Assembly (NCBI RefSeq): GCF_958295425.1
Contig: NC_081146.1
Span: 7,999,649 to 8,063,648 of the forward strand
Direction: 5' to 3'
Length of the DNA: 64,000 nucleotides
Source of the DNA: Solea solea
Taxonomy: Eukaryota > Chordata > Actinopteri > Pleuronectiformes > Soleidae
Positions within the stretch are counted from its first letter, which is position 1; each line of letters starts with the position of its first letter. A program made the translations under genes and the position numbers. Shown here in pieces: positions 23,123 through 35,815 of the stretch. A model generated the notes under the pieces. It made no database searches. It had not been told where the DNA came from and saw only the letters and a program-made list of their open reading frames with translations.

Positions 23123-25650
23123 AAATGAGTCATAAAGACATTTAAATCACAAAGACCTTAACAGACCTGGAAAGTATGAGGGTTAGGGTTAGGACCAAGC
23201 CTAAAAGAAAATGTCAGTTAAGAAATGACGTTGATAAAACTCAGGAAAAAAGCAAAAAAAGCAAAAAGGACTGAATGACTGACTAAACAACATAGATCAC
23301 ATGAACCAGCACGATTGATGTAAGATAAAAGAACGTGCACACAGGCAGGTGCAGGTGTGGTTCTGAAATATGGGAATCAAGATAAATCATATGACTTCTA
23401 AAACTCATGAGTATTTGGAGAAATCTGTGACGCTAACAAACATTGTGAAATGAATGAAATCACAGATTTTTGCGATATGTATACTCCCACTACACACACA
23501 CACACACACATACAGTGGTTTTGGTTTTGGTCTCTGGGGCCTGGGTGGTGTGTTTTGGGTGGGGTGAATATGCTTTTCACTTGAGAAAAAGGGTGTTTGA
23601 CTTGTGGATGTAGTCCTTGTTGTCAGATCTGTCACTGTTTTTCTTGGATTGGTGGCGACGAATGACTTCATGTGTAGACGGAGCAGTCTACAGAAGAGCA
23701 GCATCGCTCGGATTGTCTGTCTGACCCAATTAAAAAATAGACAGGATGAGTATGTACACATACGGTATGTATAACTTAACAGTGTCCATCCAAAGGGATT
23801 GTTCTGACCTACATCTTAATGCATTGGCCATAGCTTCAGACAGCTTACAGTAGGCTAAGCCGTACTTATGCACAACATTATGGACACCTTCTGCGGCTTA
23901 AAGAAGTTGGGCTGGTGCCATTAGTACAGCATCAAAACAGCTGTCTGAGTAAAGAAAGTATATTTGCAAGTGTGAATTAAAAATTAAGAAGGTCAGTGGA
24001 CAAACTGTATATAGGGCGTTTTATTTCCCAGGCTTCAGTTGTTAGTGCAGTCGAACATGGATTGTACTGTCTGGTCTCTGTGGGTCAGGAGGATCAGATA
24101 GATTCACACAGACTGAATTTAATTGACAGATGCCTGGGAAACAGGGAGCAGACAGTAAATACTGTGTCTCACAGATCTTTCAAAAAGCCACATTTTCTTG
24201 TTTCTGTCAAGGGTGAGTTGTTGCGAGATGAAGGCTGTATATAGAGATGTAGTGATTGAAAAGGGGGGGGGGGATATGGTGGTTGGTGGTAGATTGTAAT
24301 TAGGTCTGGCTTCAAACTGGCCCGTCAGCCCCTGTTACCTTGGCAACAGCAGACACAGCTGGGTGGTATTTTGGGATGTAGAGCTCATTCTTCTCATCAG
24401 ATTACAACCCAAGGGTCCTAATGAACACTATTAAGTGCTGCATGTTGTCATCACGCACACGAATAATCTCTGGTGGCGTGCTTGTGTGAACGTGTTCATC
24501 TGTTGTTGAGTCACATGAGTCTGTCTACGTGTGTAAGCTCAGGGTGAACACTATTTATGAAGAATTATGACGTGTGTGTGTTTGCACCTTGTTCAAGGAA
24601 CTGATAAGAAAGTCTAAGAGAATATGATATAAAACCAGGGAGGGAGAGAACTGCAGTATGTGTTATCATGAATCAATAAAAAGTTTATCTTACGAGTGCA
24701 TGTGCAAAGTTCACCCTCGTCTTTTAAAGTTGGGTTGTTTTAGAAAAAAGAGACAAATGTGCATCATAAACTCAGCTCTAAAACATTCCTCTCCAGTTGT
24801 ACCCAGCTGAAGTGGAATTCATTAAACTCCCACAGAGACAGGCACAGTGAAAGCTTACAACGCTCACACAGACACTGTTGTTTCTCTATCAGACCGCTAT
24901 TGTCTGTGTGTGTGTAGTTATTGCATTGTGGTGCAAGGTATGTAGTAGTGTATGCAAGCATGTGAGTTTATGCATGCATCCGTAATGTCATGCCAGTATG
25001 TTTCGGGAGGAGGAGATCATGGAGCTCAGGGTCAGTGCATTCCAAAAAAGAACTATGACCATAACTAAACTGCAGCCTCTTTGCTATACTTGCGACGCCA
25101 CCAGCGAGCATGATGGGCTCTGGTCGAAACCGTGACTGCAGTTTTTTCTCACGGACATGTGTCAGCCTCTTTCCAGTTTGGTTTGACAAACCTTTCTTTT
25201 GTGGGGTTTCTGTTGAAGGCAGTGTTTTGCCAGGAGCCGGTTGTTTGTTGATACTAGCACACTCAATTCCTGCTCAACTTACAACTCACTCGCAGTTCAC
25301 TGCTCACAGTGGGCGTAAGTCAGCCACTGATGTTTTCCACTGAGGTACATGGTAGTGCATCTAACACCACATCACACAACCAGGCTTTACGTCGGTCTAC
25401 AGGCCATTGGAGGCAACAAAAGGGGTTGCAGCAGGTTTGTTCATTCGTACTCAAAAAAAGAATATAATAATATACAGCCCCTTTAAGAGGCAGAAGACAA
25501 CTTCCATGTCCCTCACAGTTCCGGAAGTATTATTGTTTGATCGCTGTTGTGAAGACACAGCAGTTGCAGGACACTCTTACATGCAGTTTTCTTATATAAG
25601 ATAATGCGATTCATAGTCTGATTACTTCTGCATGTACATACAGTATATGC
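23123..25650. other. Intergenic, no gene seen
   Basis: Holds a CA tract near 23493-23510, a G-run near 24263-24273 and AT-rich unique-looking sequence. No coding exon recognised on either strand. Confidence 0.65.
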
Positions 25651-25796
25651 TTAAGGCCCTGGTATACTTCTGCTCACAGTGTGCGCAGACTCATCGCGTA
25701 TCATGTGCATGATCCAATTTGCTGAATGCTGTCCTCGCCATTATCTCAGATACAGAATAACATAGTTGCTCTGTTTTCTTCAAAAGTATTATTCAT

Positions 25797-26550
25797 TTCT
25801 ATTCAATTTATTTGTATCGCGCCAAATCATAACATACATTATCTCAAGGCACTGAACATAGACAACATGAAAGAGAGCAGAGAATCACAGTTCACACAAT
25901 GAGCAAGCACTAGGCATCAGTGGAGAGAAACATCTCCCTCTTAACAGGAAGAAATCTCTAATAGAACCAGGCTCAGAGATGTGCAGCCATCTGCCTCGAC
26001 CGGTTGGGGTGAAAGGAAGATGGGGGACAGAAAGAGGGGGGAGAAAGGACAAGAGGGAGGTGAGGTAGAGACAGAAGAGAGACCAGGAGCAGATACACAA
26101 CAACTGTATCAAGTTACAAGTTTATCCAGTCAATGATGACATGTTTATAGCATTACAATGTCATTTATATAAGCAGCAGCAGAGTGTTGATAAAAAATTA
26201 TACTGATATCGACTTTTAATTATAGCACAATAATAATGGTGATGATATGTATGATAGGAATAGCCTTGAAAACTGGATCTTGGTCCTGCAACCTGCAAGA
26301 TGAGAATACAGAGAGAGAGAGGGAAGGAAGGAAAGACACAAACTAGGGAGCAAAAGAACAAGGTTAATGACATATAAAAAGTCATATTCACACCTTGAGT
26401 GTGAGAGAGTGAATGTGCGTGCACCACAAGAAAATCCCCCAGCGGTCTAGGTCTCTAGCAGCATAACTAAGAGATGATCCAGGTTTCCCTGAACCAGCTC
26501 TAACTCTAAGCTTTATTAAAAAGGAAAGTTTTAAGTCTAACTTTAAATAG
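25797..26550 (+). mobile_element. Teleost interspersed repeat (LINE-associated type), two conserved blocks
   Basis: Block 1 (25797-26010) has GCGCCAAATCATAAC, TATCTCAAGGCACTG, ATGAGCAAGCACTAGGC, TTAACAGGAAGAAATCTC and CATCTGCCTCGACCGGTTGG. Block 2 (26415-26550) has CCCCCAGCGGTCTAGG, TAGCAGCATAACTAAGAG and AAGGAAAGTTTTAAGTCTAA. In their order and spacing these are a repeat found in thousands of fish loci. I cannot place it in a class by eye. The middle is diluted by GA-rich simple sequence. Confidence 0.65.
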
Positions 26551-26574
26551 TCAGTATATACTGACAAGCCAAAC

Positions 26575-26600
26575 ATATATGTATATATATATATATATAT

Positions 26601-26641
<41 letters not shown>

Positions 26642-26669
26642 TATATATATATGTATACATATATATATA
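26575..26669. repeat. (TA)n/(CA)n compound microsatellite
   Basis: Alternating TA runs interrupted by short CACACA blocks over about 95 bp. Its minus-strand translation gives the spurious Tyr-Ile repeat frames. Confidence 0.92.
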
Positions 26670-26715
26670 GTGAAAGCAAGACTTTGGATATTAACTTGGA
26701 TGGAGTTGTTTTAAG

Positions 26716-26782
26716 TAAGAAAGAAAGCAAGAAAGCAAGAAAGCAAGAAAGAAAGCAAGAAAGAAAGAAAGCAAGAAAGCAA
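26716..26782. repeat. (AAAG/AAGC)n microsatellite
   Basis: Interspersed AAGAAAG and AAGCAAG units, purine-only on the plus strand. Confidence 0.88.
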
Positions 26783-29769
26783 AAGTCTGTTGACCCTGTC
26801 AATCACAGAACACATACCCTCATTTACACACCACCCATCTCTGAAAGGTTCCACATCATTTATTGCCCTGTAGAAATTAAAGTCAATCATCAACTTTTAA
26901 TCTTATCATGACCGTAAGCCAGGTGACATAATGCCTTCTGGTAAGGCGCTTCACTGATACTATACTATTGACATCATGCAGAAACACTACTCCTGTTTAC
27001 TTCACCACCTGTGTTGTGTTCCTTCATCTGACTCAGCCATCAGTGTGCTACAGTGTCCACCCTTGTGTGATGGCTTGGTGTGGTCAGCATTATTCCAGGC
27101 ACTGAAACCTGAAACCTCCTACTTAGCGCCACAGTCTATGATCGTGCATTTGTATTACCACTCCTGTATAGCTGTTAATTGTAGCGTGCCTGTTCTCGTT
27201 GGCTAAGACGCTGTTATTTGGAGGTTTGATTTGGTTTCAGGAGACAAACAGACTGAGCTGAGTAAACAGTGAACTGCAGTAAATCTATGAAGCGGCAGCT
27301 GCAGTAGCTCCTGCTGAGAAGAGAGTACTGTATTTCTTTTATTATGTTGTGTCTTTTTCCCCCTTTAATACCCAAGGCCACAGTTACTGCCATTGTGTTC
27401 CTGCTGCTTTGTCCGATTACCGAACCATCACTTTGATGATTTAATTTTACAGTGAAAAAGTCACTTTTATGTTTTATGATTCTCACATTTTTCTTTATAC
27501 AGCAAGCAATACTGAAAATCTAAATAAAACATTTTCATTAAATGTCTTTACGTGTCAAGTAAATAGGATTGATACAAGTCAGCATACTAAAAAAAGGCTA
27601 CCACCTATAGACCTGTATTATATGAGTCATCTACATGATGTAGATGTGCATGAAACCTGTGTTCTCTATTATGACCTTGAGAAGGCAACTCCTGTGGTGG
27701 TTGCTGACTCTATATACTCGAATTATAATGAACAGGTTGGTTTTGTTCTCAATCACTAGTTATCTACTGAATGTCCATTTTCTATAAATGATGGTCCTGT
27801 TTTAGTGTGAAATAGACAATAAAACCTGAAGCTTTAATTTATAACATGGTCTAACTCAATCTTTTTATAACAAATATCACCTCTCAAACTAACCCCATTA
27901 TCGCTAACGTTGAAATACAGTGGTGTAAAAAGGTCACAGGAGGCAAATTAATTCCCAGTAAGATCATTTTCTCTCTCATCATCCTCCTCTTCCTCATTTC
28001 ACACGCTGCTATAGAGAAATTAGATTTAGACGGAGCGAGAGATAAGGTCACTCTAATTATTTTTATTTAATGCATTATTTTTTTGTTATTTGTGTCATTT
28101 TGTACGCATTGTGATCACATACCCAGGTAGAACAGTATCTCTGATTACCTCCTCGCGTACCACTGGTGGGCACACGTACCCCAGTTTGAGAACCATTGGT
28201 GTAAGTGACAACGGACATCACACACGAACACGAGACCCCGTCTTTCCCTGCTGCTCAAAAGTAACAAAATCTGGTTTGCAGCATGTTTTTAAAGCTCAAC
28301 AATGAACTGTCAGTCTGTCATGAAAGTGGAATCAATCTTCTAATCTAACTTTTGAGCAAGAACACAAATGAGATTTGTCCAAAAGTCAATTTCAAAATGT
28401 CTTTTCAATTGTTGATTCTCACATTCTGTTTGTTGGTGATTTCGAATAAAACACAACAATGACGATTCAAACAGTTTTTCCAGATTCTTTCTTGGTAAGA
28501 AAGCGTGGTTGTAGTACATTTGTACTATCAGGAGTACACACACACACACAGAGACACACACACACACATCAGTCACCCACTCTCTGTTTGGCTCAGCTGT
28601 CTGTTTCTGTCAAAACGGTGTTTGTTCCTGCTCAGTGATGGATCTGAAAAGTATTCTGTTTGTGTCCAAGGGGAAACAATTGGATGACTGTATGTGTGTT
28701 TGTGTGCACGGGTTGGTGGGTTTGGTGCACCACTGTGAGAAGAGTGGGTGTTCAAGGCCGATGCTGAATAAACCCATTAACCTAGCATTTTTAAAAAAAA
28801 CACTGTGACAGGAACAAACAAGATATAAAGAAAAACAACGAGAAAATTGGCAGATCTGAGATTAATATGGGAAGGAAAAAGAGAATGGAATTCAAGACAA
28901 AAACAAGAGAGAGAGAGAGAAAGAGAGAGACATTGCTTTGGCTTAATAATTATCAAACCCTTGCTGGTCACTTTGATCAGTCTGGAAATCCTTGTTTTTT
29001 TGAGTCAGCGGTCACAGTGCATGCCATGCACACAAACTCAAACATCAGACGCAGTGCAATAATATGTATGATATTGAACATGATGGAATGAGTCGTACAG
29101 AGATGCTTTCGCTGCATATTAATGTCAAATGAACTGTGACAACAGCCATCAGTGTCTCAGCACGTTCCCTGGGTCTACAGCTTTGTTCATTTGTTATAGA
29201 TGTAAAAAAAAAAACAATAAAACAAGACAGAAATCCTAATAAAGATTAAAAGCTAAGTTGTGCAGCAACTTATTCTTCAAACTTTGCAAATGAATATATT
29301 ATATTTCTTGTTTCTCATTTCGTAAACAAAGAAAAATGTCATGGGCATTTTTCAAGTTAGGTTGCTGCTAGTTTATCTGGGATTACCAATGATCAGGTTA
29401 ACACAATGACATTTTATCGTCAGTGATAACAGAGTCAAACAGAGAAATGGAACATCTCAGTCCCATATACCTTTCCATCTCTACAATGGCATGAATATGA
29501 TGATATTCTTAATACGCAGACTGTAAAGTGTGTCACCGATAACAATCTGACGTCCCATTTTGAGGCATTCAGACTCCTGAAATTTAGAGGCATCACCTGA
29601 AACCACGCTCCTATTGTTTCATACTTTATCATCTACTAAATGGGAACATAATTCACAAAACGGACAATATTATTACGGAAAGAAGAAGCACAACTAGTGA
29701 GTGAGATCATTAACTCCTCGGGTAATGTGAGAAGTCGGTTCACTTTCCCATAGACTTCCATTCCATGCA
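26783..29769. other. Intergenic, no gene seen
   Basis: Includes a MITE end near 28120-28205 (CTCCTCGCGTACCACTGG, then GTACCCCAGTTTGAGAACCA, a typical hAT-like terminus in fish), CA tracts near 28537-28568 and a GA tract at 28905-28930. No gene recognised. Confidence 0.6.
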
Positions 29770-30540
29770 GAGATGGGAGTAAGTCACACATATAGTCGAT
29801 AGTCTATGAGTCACAAGCAAGTCTCAAGTCATTCTTGCAAGAATCAAGCAAATCATGTCGAGTCTGCTTTTAATCGAGCAAGTTACAAGTCAAGTTGTAT
29901 GAATATCGAAGATGAAGATGATTTCACACATATTCCACATTTAAATACAGTATGCTCAAAAAAAGTCCTTTTGAACTGTAGTAGAATCACTGTATTACTC
30001 ATACAATGAAAGGACTCCTTCATGGTCTCATACAAATGAATTGTTGTTAAGAGACAACTAACATCAATAAAATGAAAATAAATAAAACTGCAGAGCTAAA
30101 AATATAAAATATTGAAATTAGGCCTACATTAAACCAGGGAAATTAATTAATATTAGGCTTATCATGACCAACCTTTGACCCACCAAGATGTTAACTAGCA
30201 TTAGATTAAAATAGCAAACAACTGCCTTCCTGTCTTACCTTCCTTTGTGCGATTTGAGGTGTTGAATGAAATTTCCCATACTGGTGTTGGTGTCGCTTGG
30301 TTGCCAGGTTTGTATGCAAGCAGACATCCAATGTTTTCCATTTAAAAAACAAAACAAAAAACTAATTGTAACATTAACTCCTCAATTTTGTAATATAGAA
30401 ATAGTAAATATTCCATAAATCGAGTCATTTCGAGCCATTATACTCGAGGCTAAGTGGAGTCTGAAGTCATGAGGGTCATAGTCTAAGTCAAGTCGAGTCT
30501 TTTACCAACGTTTGTCAAGCAAGTCTCAAGTCCTTGATAT
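29770..30540. mobile_element. AAGTC-rich non-autonomous element, about 770 bp
   Basis: Both ends are built from AAGTC/GAGTC motifs: AAGTCACAC...CAAGCAAGTCTCAAGTCATT on the left, and AGTCTAAGTCAAGTCGAGTC...AAGCAAGTCTCAAGTCCTTG on the right. The interior is AT-rich and non-coding. This arrangement matches a common fish repeat with terminal AAGTC arrays. The exact termini are uncertain. Confidence 0.55.
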
Positions 30541-31576
30541 AATTATACGGTTTTAGGTGATAAACTGTATTGAAATGCTCTTGCAAACACAATAGTATGT
30601 AGTTTCATAAATAACAGCTGTGACTGTGATGAATAAAGTGTACAACTTGTAGCTTTTATTCAAATGTATTATATTGTACACGTTATAAGACAACCACAGG
30701 TTCAAATAACAACATGAACAATGGCTGAATTCTACTTACTGTTATTAGTAACACTATTTTATTAAGAGGCATGGCACAGTGTATTCTGTGTGCTAATAAA
30801 CATGCAGTGAAACATCAGTGGTGTGAGAACAGTAAATGATGGCCACTCACCGTTTGGATCTGTCTGTCAGTGGAAGAATCCTCTGTAGCTAATTCTACAC
30901 CAGACCATAATACACAGAACTGCCATCAAACATATTGAGTTTTGAGAAACGGGCACTGCAGCTCTTACTTTTACTCTCACCAAGTAACTCCTGCTGATCA
31001 ACTTCACCTCCACTGTCACAACTGCTGACTGCAGCTTCATCTCATTAATGTCTGGATGTGTCCAGACATGTTTGCCCAGGAACAGTGAAAGGGATTATGG
31101 GAAATGTAGGATTTAAAGAGGCTGAAATATGTTGAGGGACAATATGAAAAAGGGGGACATTAAAACAAATATACGTGGAGACAAAATGGAGTAACATCAC
31201 CTTCTGTACTGGCATGTCCAGATGTTTCCAGATTATTATTTCCATTTCTCTATCCTTCCATCTCTCTATCATCATCCATCATCCACTGCCCCACTAACTT
31301 ACTTCTGCTGATATGTGTAATCCCATTGTTTTTATCTCCTTTCTCTCTCGGCCACATCTTCATTTATGTATTTGTGTATCCATCAGTCGCTCCTTTTAAT
31401 CTCCTCTCTGATACATGTGGTATTTCTGGACATGTTATGTGTGTGACTCTTCTGCGGAGTGTATTTATAGCCTGTAAACTAGAATGGTGAAACGCCCCAT
31501 TGGAATTCATGTGTTGATATTCTGTTGATTTCAAAATGAATCAAGGACAGCAGCCTGCAGGATGTATGTTAATGAG

Positions 31577-31610
<34 letters not shown>

Positions 31611-34600
31611 GTCTAATACACCGCACTAACTATTACATTGGTCCTCAGCAAAGACCTGAGGGATAACATGGGATTAAACCTTCCCCAGTGTGTTGAATCA
31701 CATCACAGTTTTTTCTATATAATTAACACCACAGCTGAAATGACTATTATCATATGTGCTACCAAATTATAACTTTAGAGACTTTGTTACTGAAACTCTA
31801 GCACTGGTTGACTGTAGGGAATTATAATTTAGATACAGTAGACGCAGTGAGAGCCGGCATCTGTTTATGGGAAATTAATCCTTTCATGTGCCTCTCATTT
31901 TGTATACTAAACTGCACTCGTCCCTATTCATTTGATATGAAATCAGGTGACATTGCAGTGCATTGAGATAACTCTTTCTCAAGCTAATTAGCTCTAAACA
32001 TGACGTACAGCTGTGAAATGCCATTAGTTGTTCTCAAATTAGATTGTACACCAAAGTCAACATCTGGGCTTGGTGACGACACCAGTTTAAAGTCAAGAAG
32101 TCAAGGTTGTTGTAATCCAATATAAATATAAATATATATTAAATTTAAAAAAAAGTCACCCTTAGAAAAAGTTATTAGGATTCATCATGTACAAAATTCC
32201 ATGACATCATTTGTCTGTTAGAAGTGGAGGCATTTCACTTTGACCAAGTGAATCAACATCACGACTAAAATGCAGCATCAACAAAACCATTACATGCCTC
32301 ACAATCATATCATCCACTTGTGGGTTGCACTTGAGTGTGTGGGCTGCTCTGGTATGAATACCATACCATTCCATTTCAAAGATGTGAGAATAAAAAAAAA
32401 AAAAACACAGAACATAAACATACATCGTCTCAGACAAACTTCCCCAAGGGCAAATTATATCTCTCTGTAAACTGAAATTATGTTTCTGGAAACACTGAAT
32501 TATTTATTAGCACGGTATCTTTGTGTAATGATGCACATCATCGGGCTTTTAGTGGGAGATGATGACTGACACAGTAACCAGATGTGCACTTCCATCAAAT
32601 GTGATTCCATTATCTTTGTGGTTGTCTGTGTTTTATGTAATGCACCTGATTAAAAATGCCAGAAGTGATGGTTAATGGTTCTGTTAATGTGGATGCACAA
32701 AAAAAATAACTGAAACACTTACAGCTACATATAATTATCCAATTTGCATGACGGGTGAAACTATTGTTATGAAACTGATGTCCAGTGTTGGACAATATTG
32801 TGTGCATTTTGAGTATGGTTTGCTTTCAGATCCTGGTTATCAAAGATAAACACTGAAGCAACTACATTTCAGAACAGAGGTTGTAAAACAAAAGTAAAGA
32901 CCTGTCCTTCAGCTGCTGCTTTTTGAATGGATACAAAAGGAAATATTTGCAGATTTCCTGTCAGCGGTTGCTGATATTGGTAAGAATTACCTCATATTCG
33001 AACAAAGTGCACATGCAACTGCTGGAGAAAGAATAACAGTGAAGGTAGAACTGACATTTGAACGGTTTTCGTCTCCCTGCAGTACTGCTGTCTGCACCAA
33101 GACTGCACCAAGTCTAAGGAGGAGAAGGAATGATTGCATGATGATGATGAAACTGCAGTCGTGGGGCTATCAGAGCACCACTTACGATATGGCATGTGTG
33201 AAGGCAGAGAGATATTTGTTTGTGCCACTTCAATCATGCATAAAGGCTGTCGTATTTTCTTTTTACGACCAGCATGGAAAACACAGGCCCAGAACAGACG
33301 CCAAGCATCATCACGAGCGCTCCTTCTGATTCACAGCATACACCAGCAGGACACCACCACCACCACACAAAACACGACAGCCGCAGACAGAAAAGTTGAA
33401 GGGGTGCTTTAGTGAGTGTTTTATTCACAGAGGGCAACTTGTAGGGAACCACATTTATCAGCACTCACTTATAATTACACCTGATGATGCTGTCAAAATC
33501 CACATTAACTCTGACGGATCTGCAGCACAATTCACTTTTGATTTAAAAAGCAACCATGAAAATGGACTGTCATTTGAGCGCACGGGCACCCGAGGCTTTG
33601 TCTCGTTACAAAAGATCAAAATGGAATTATGTTTGACAGACTGCGGAGGAAAGACGATCATTAAATAAGATAATGTATTTGATAATGTGTGATTGCTAAC
33701 ACGTTTCTGCTGAAAATAATGTCTCTAATACATTTGAACTGTGGGTTAGTGCCGCTATATTATAAAGCATTATTTTAACGAGACAGAACAGACAAGATAA
33801 GGCCTGTCTCAATCTGTATTATGAAATACAGAGTGATTTAAATTCACCGTAACAGCAGAGGTTTATTACTGTAATAACTGTTACACAATTGTCACAAAAA
33901 AATACAGTAGCTAGTGTATTTCGGGCATTTAACTGATGTGAATGTGAGAGGTCAGCGCAGATAAGGGCAGAGCACTGAAAAACAAGTTATAAAACCAAAT
34001 ATAATCAGCCATGGGACAGAATGAAAGCCCATTACAAAAACCTACATAAACATGTCTCTGGGTTAAAGCAGATCATTGGGGAACATTTAAATATCTGATA
34101 TTTTCCTGTAAAAAATAATAATAAAAAACACAGGGACAACATTTTAGGTTTCAAACATGTGGCTCACACATCCTCACGTGCCAAAATCTCGACCTGAAGA
34201 ACACATCTTCATTTCAGAGAGTACAAAGTGCACAGATTATGTGAGATGCAGTTGAAGATAATCCAAAAGAGATTTTTAAATGTAGAATTCAAGAGCAACG
34301 TGCACCCATGAAATGAAAGGATATTTTGAGAAAAACAGCTTTGAGAAACTCAAAATGAAGCTCCTGCAACATTAAGCCAATGTTGATTTGTAATTACACG
34401 AGATAAGAAGATGTTCAGGGATTTAGTGCATGTCTCGACTAAATGAGAGCGGCTATTTGTGTTCCAAGAGGCACGGGATGAAACTCTCATTTTACAAGCT
34501 TAGGTCACTGCTCTGTCTGTCCAGAACATTGGGGCCATGAGAGGATGTTTGCCTAATTCTCTCTGTGCTACCATGTGCAAACAAATGACATGTGCAATTA

Positions 34601-35090
34601 AAGTTGGGGTCTACATGTCCAGAAAAGCAAGTAATAGCTTCGTGCACTTTGAAAAATGCAACCAATAAAACCCAGCCTGTCATTGCATTGCAGACTGAAG
34701 CTGTTTTCTCACGTGTTCTGCGGTGTGGTGACCCATGCTGTGTTGATGTATTCAGGCTTATTTTCTGCATCCACATGTCGGCAGAAGTCTGCAATTTCAT
34801 CATCCGTTCATTTTCTTAACTCAAACTGGAGGTGGGTTTGACTGCACGTGCTCCGTACAGCACAACACTTTCCAGTCTAGTTTGTGACACGTTGTTTGGG
34901 CCAAAAGAGTCAACGAGGAAGACTCAGGTAACCCTGAAAACTTGCTTGAGATTATGTTGGGAGGTGCACAGATACCAAGAGATGGATCACGCTGTGGTTC
35001 TATATATACACGTGTTAATCGTGACATAAATTAGATGGAGTGTGGCTCTTGTGGTTGCTGTGTTGTCCATAAAAAGATGCCGGGCAACAG
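30541..35090. other. Intergenic, no gene seen
   Basis: AT-rich. Features seen are an imperfect hairpin pair at about 31048-31070 and 31212-31236 (TCTGGATGTGTCCAGACATG versus CATGTCCAGATGTTTCCAGA), a GT microsatellite at 31580-31608, and a poly-A run near 32392-32405. Several frames of 60-100 codons exist but none resembles a known protein. Confidence 0.6.
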
Positions 35091-35119
35091 TACTTTTAAA
35101 TGTCGCCTCCTTCTACTTC

Positions 35120-35400
35120 CAGGTCAAAGACCGGGGAGGACATTTTGGTGCATGAGTACATCGCCAAGTCCGACTAAGTGCATACATGCAGGAGTAATCG
35201 GACTATGACTCGCATTATCCAGTCCGATTAAGACTAGCTCAATTTAAGTCTGACTTTTAACATGCAAAAGCACTGACTGATGCAAACCCTCATTTAAGTA
35301 TGAACAAAAACCATAGGCGTGTATGCACAGGCGGAAATGTGAAGCAGCTCTTAAGATGGAACATGATAAGTATGACTCAGCCATAAGTGGGTGGAGCTCG
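35120..35400. mobile_element. Possible MITE (AGTCCGATTA motifs)
   Basis: Repeated and inverted versions of AGTCCGATTA/TAATCGGACT occur within about 150 bp, followed by TTTAAGTCTGACTTTTAACATGC. I associate this composition with a fish MITE family. No clean termini were found. Confidence 0.35.
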
Positions 35401-35583
35401 ATGACGGGGATCACCTGGGTGGAATAGGTTTCTACTAAATGTATTATTTAGTAATTAGTAATTACGAAATCTACTAAAGCCTTAAGAATCACTAGCTAGT
35501 TTGCAGCTAGTACTTTGAAATGCCGGTTGCACCAGAACAACTTATGCAATTCCATAGTAAATTCAAAGTAATGTGCAAGTGGT

Positions 35584-35815
35584 GTTCTCTGTGGGTTAGT
35601 TCCAGGTTCTCCGCTTTCCTCCCACAGTCCAAAAACACAGATTAGTCTAAATTGACTGTAGGTGTGAGTGTGAGAGTGAATGGTTGTTTGCCTCCATGTG
35701 TCCATGTGATGGACTGGTGATCTGTCCATCTATGTCAGCTGAGATTGGCACCCGTGCCCCCTGCGACCCTCATGTGGAGGATAAAGCGGTAGAAGATGAG
35801 TGAGAATAAACGAGT
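35584..35815 (+). mobile_element. LINE/SINE 3'-tail repeat, copy 1
   Basis: Ordered landmarks are TTCCTCCCACAGTCCAAAAA, CTAAATTGACTGTAGGTGTG, GAATGGTTGTTTGCCTCCAT, GATGGACTGGTGATCTGTCC, and a terminal GGATAAAGCGGTAGAAGATG. The same series recurs at 44227-44430 and, inverted, at 63010-63240. This is a widespread vertebrate/fish retroposon 3' region. It has no coding function. Confidence 0.75.

Noticed and set aside
26388..26802. Frames with Tyr-Ile repeats and possible membrane segments
   Set aside because: They arise from TA/CA and AAAG simple repeats.
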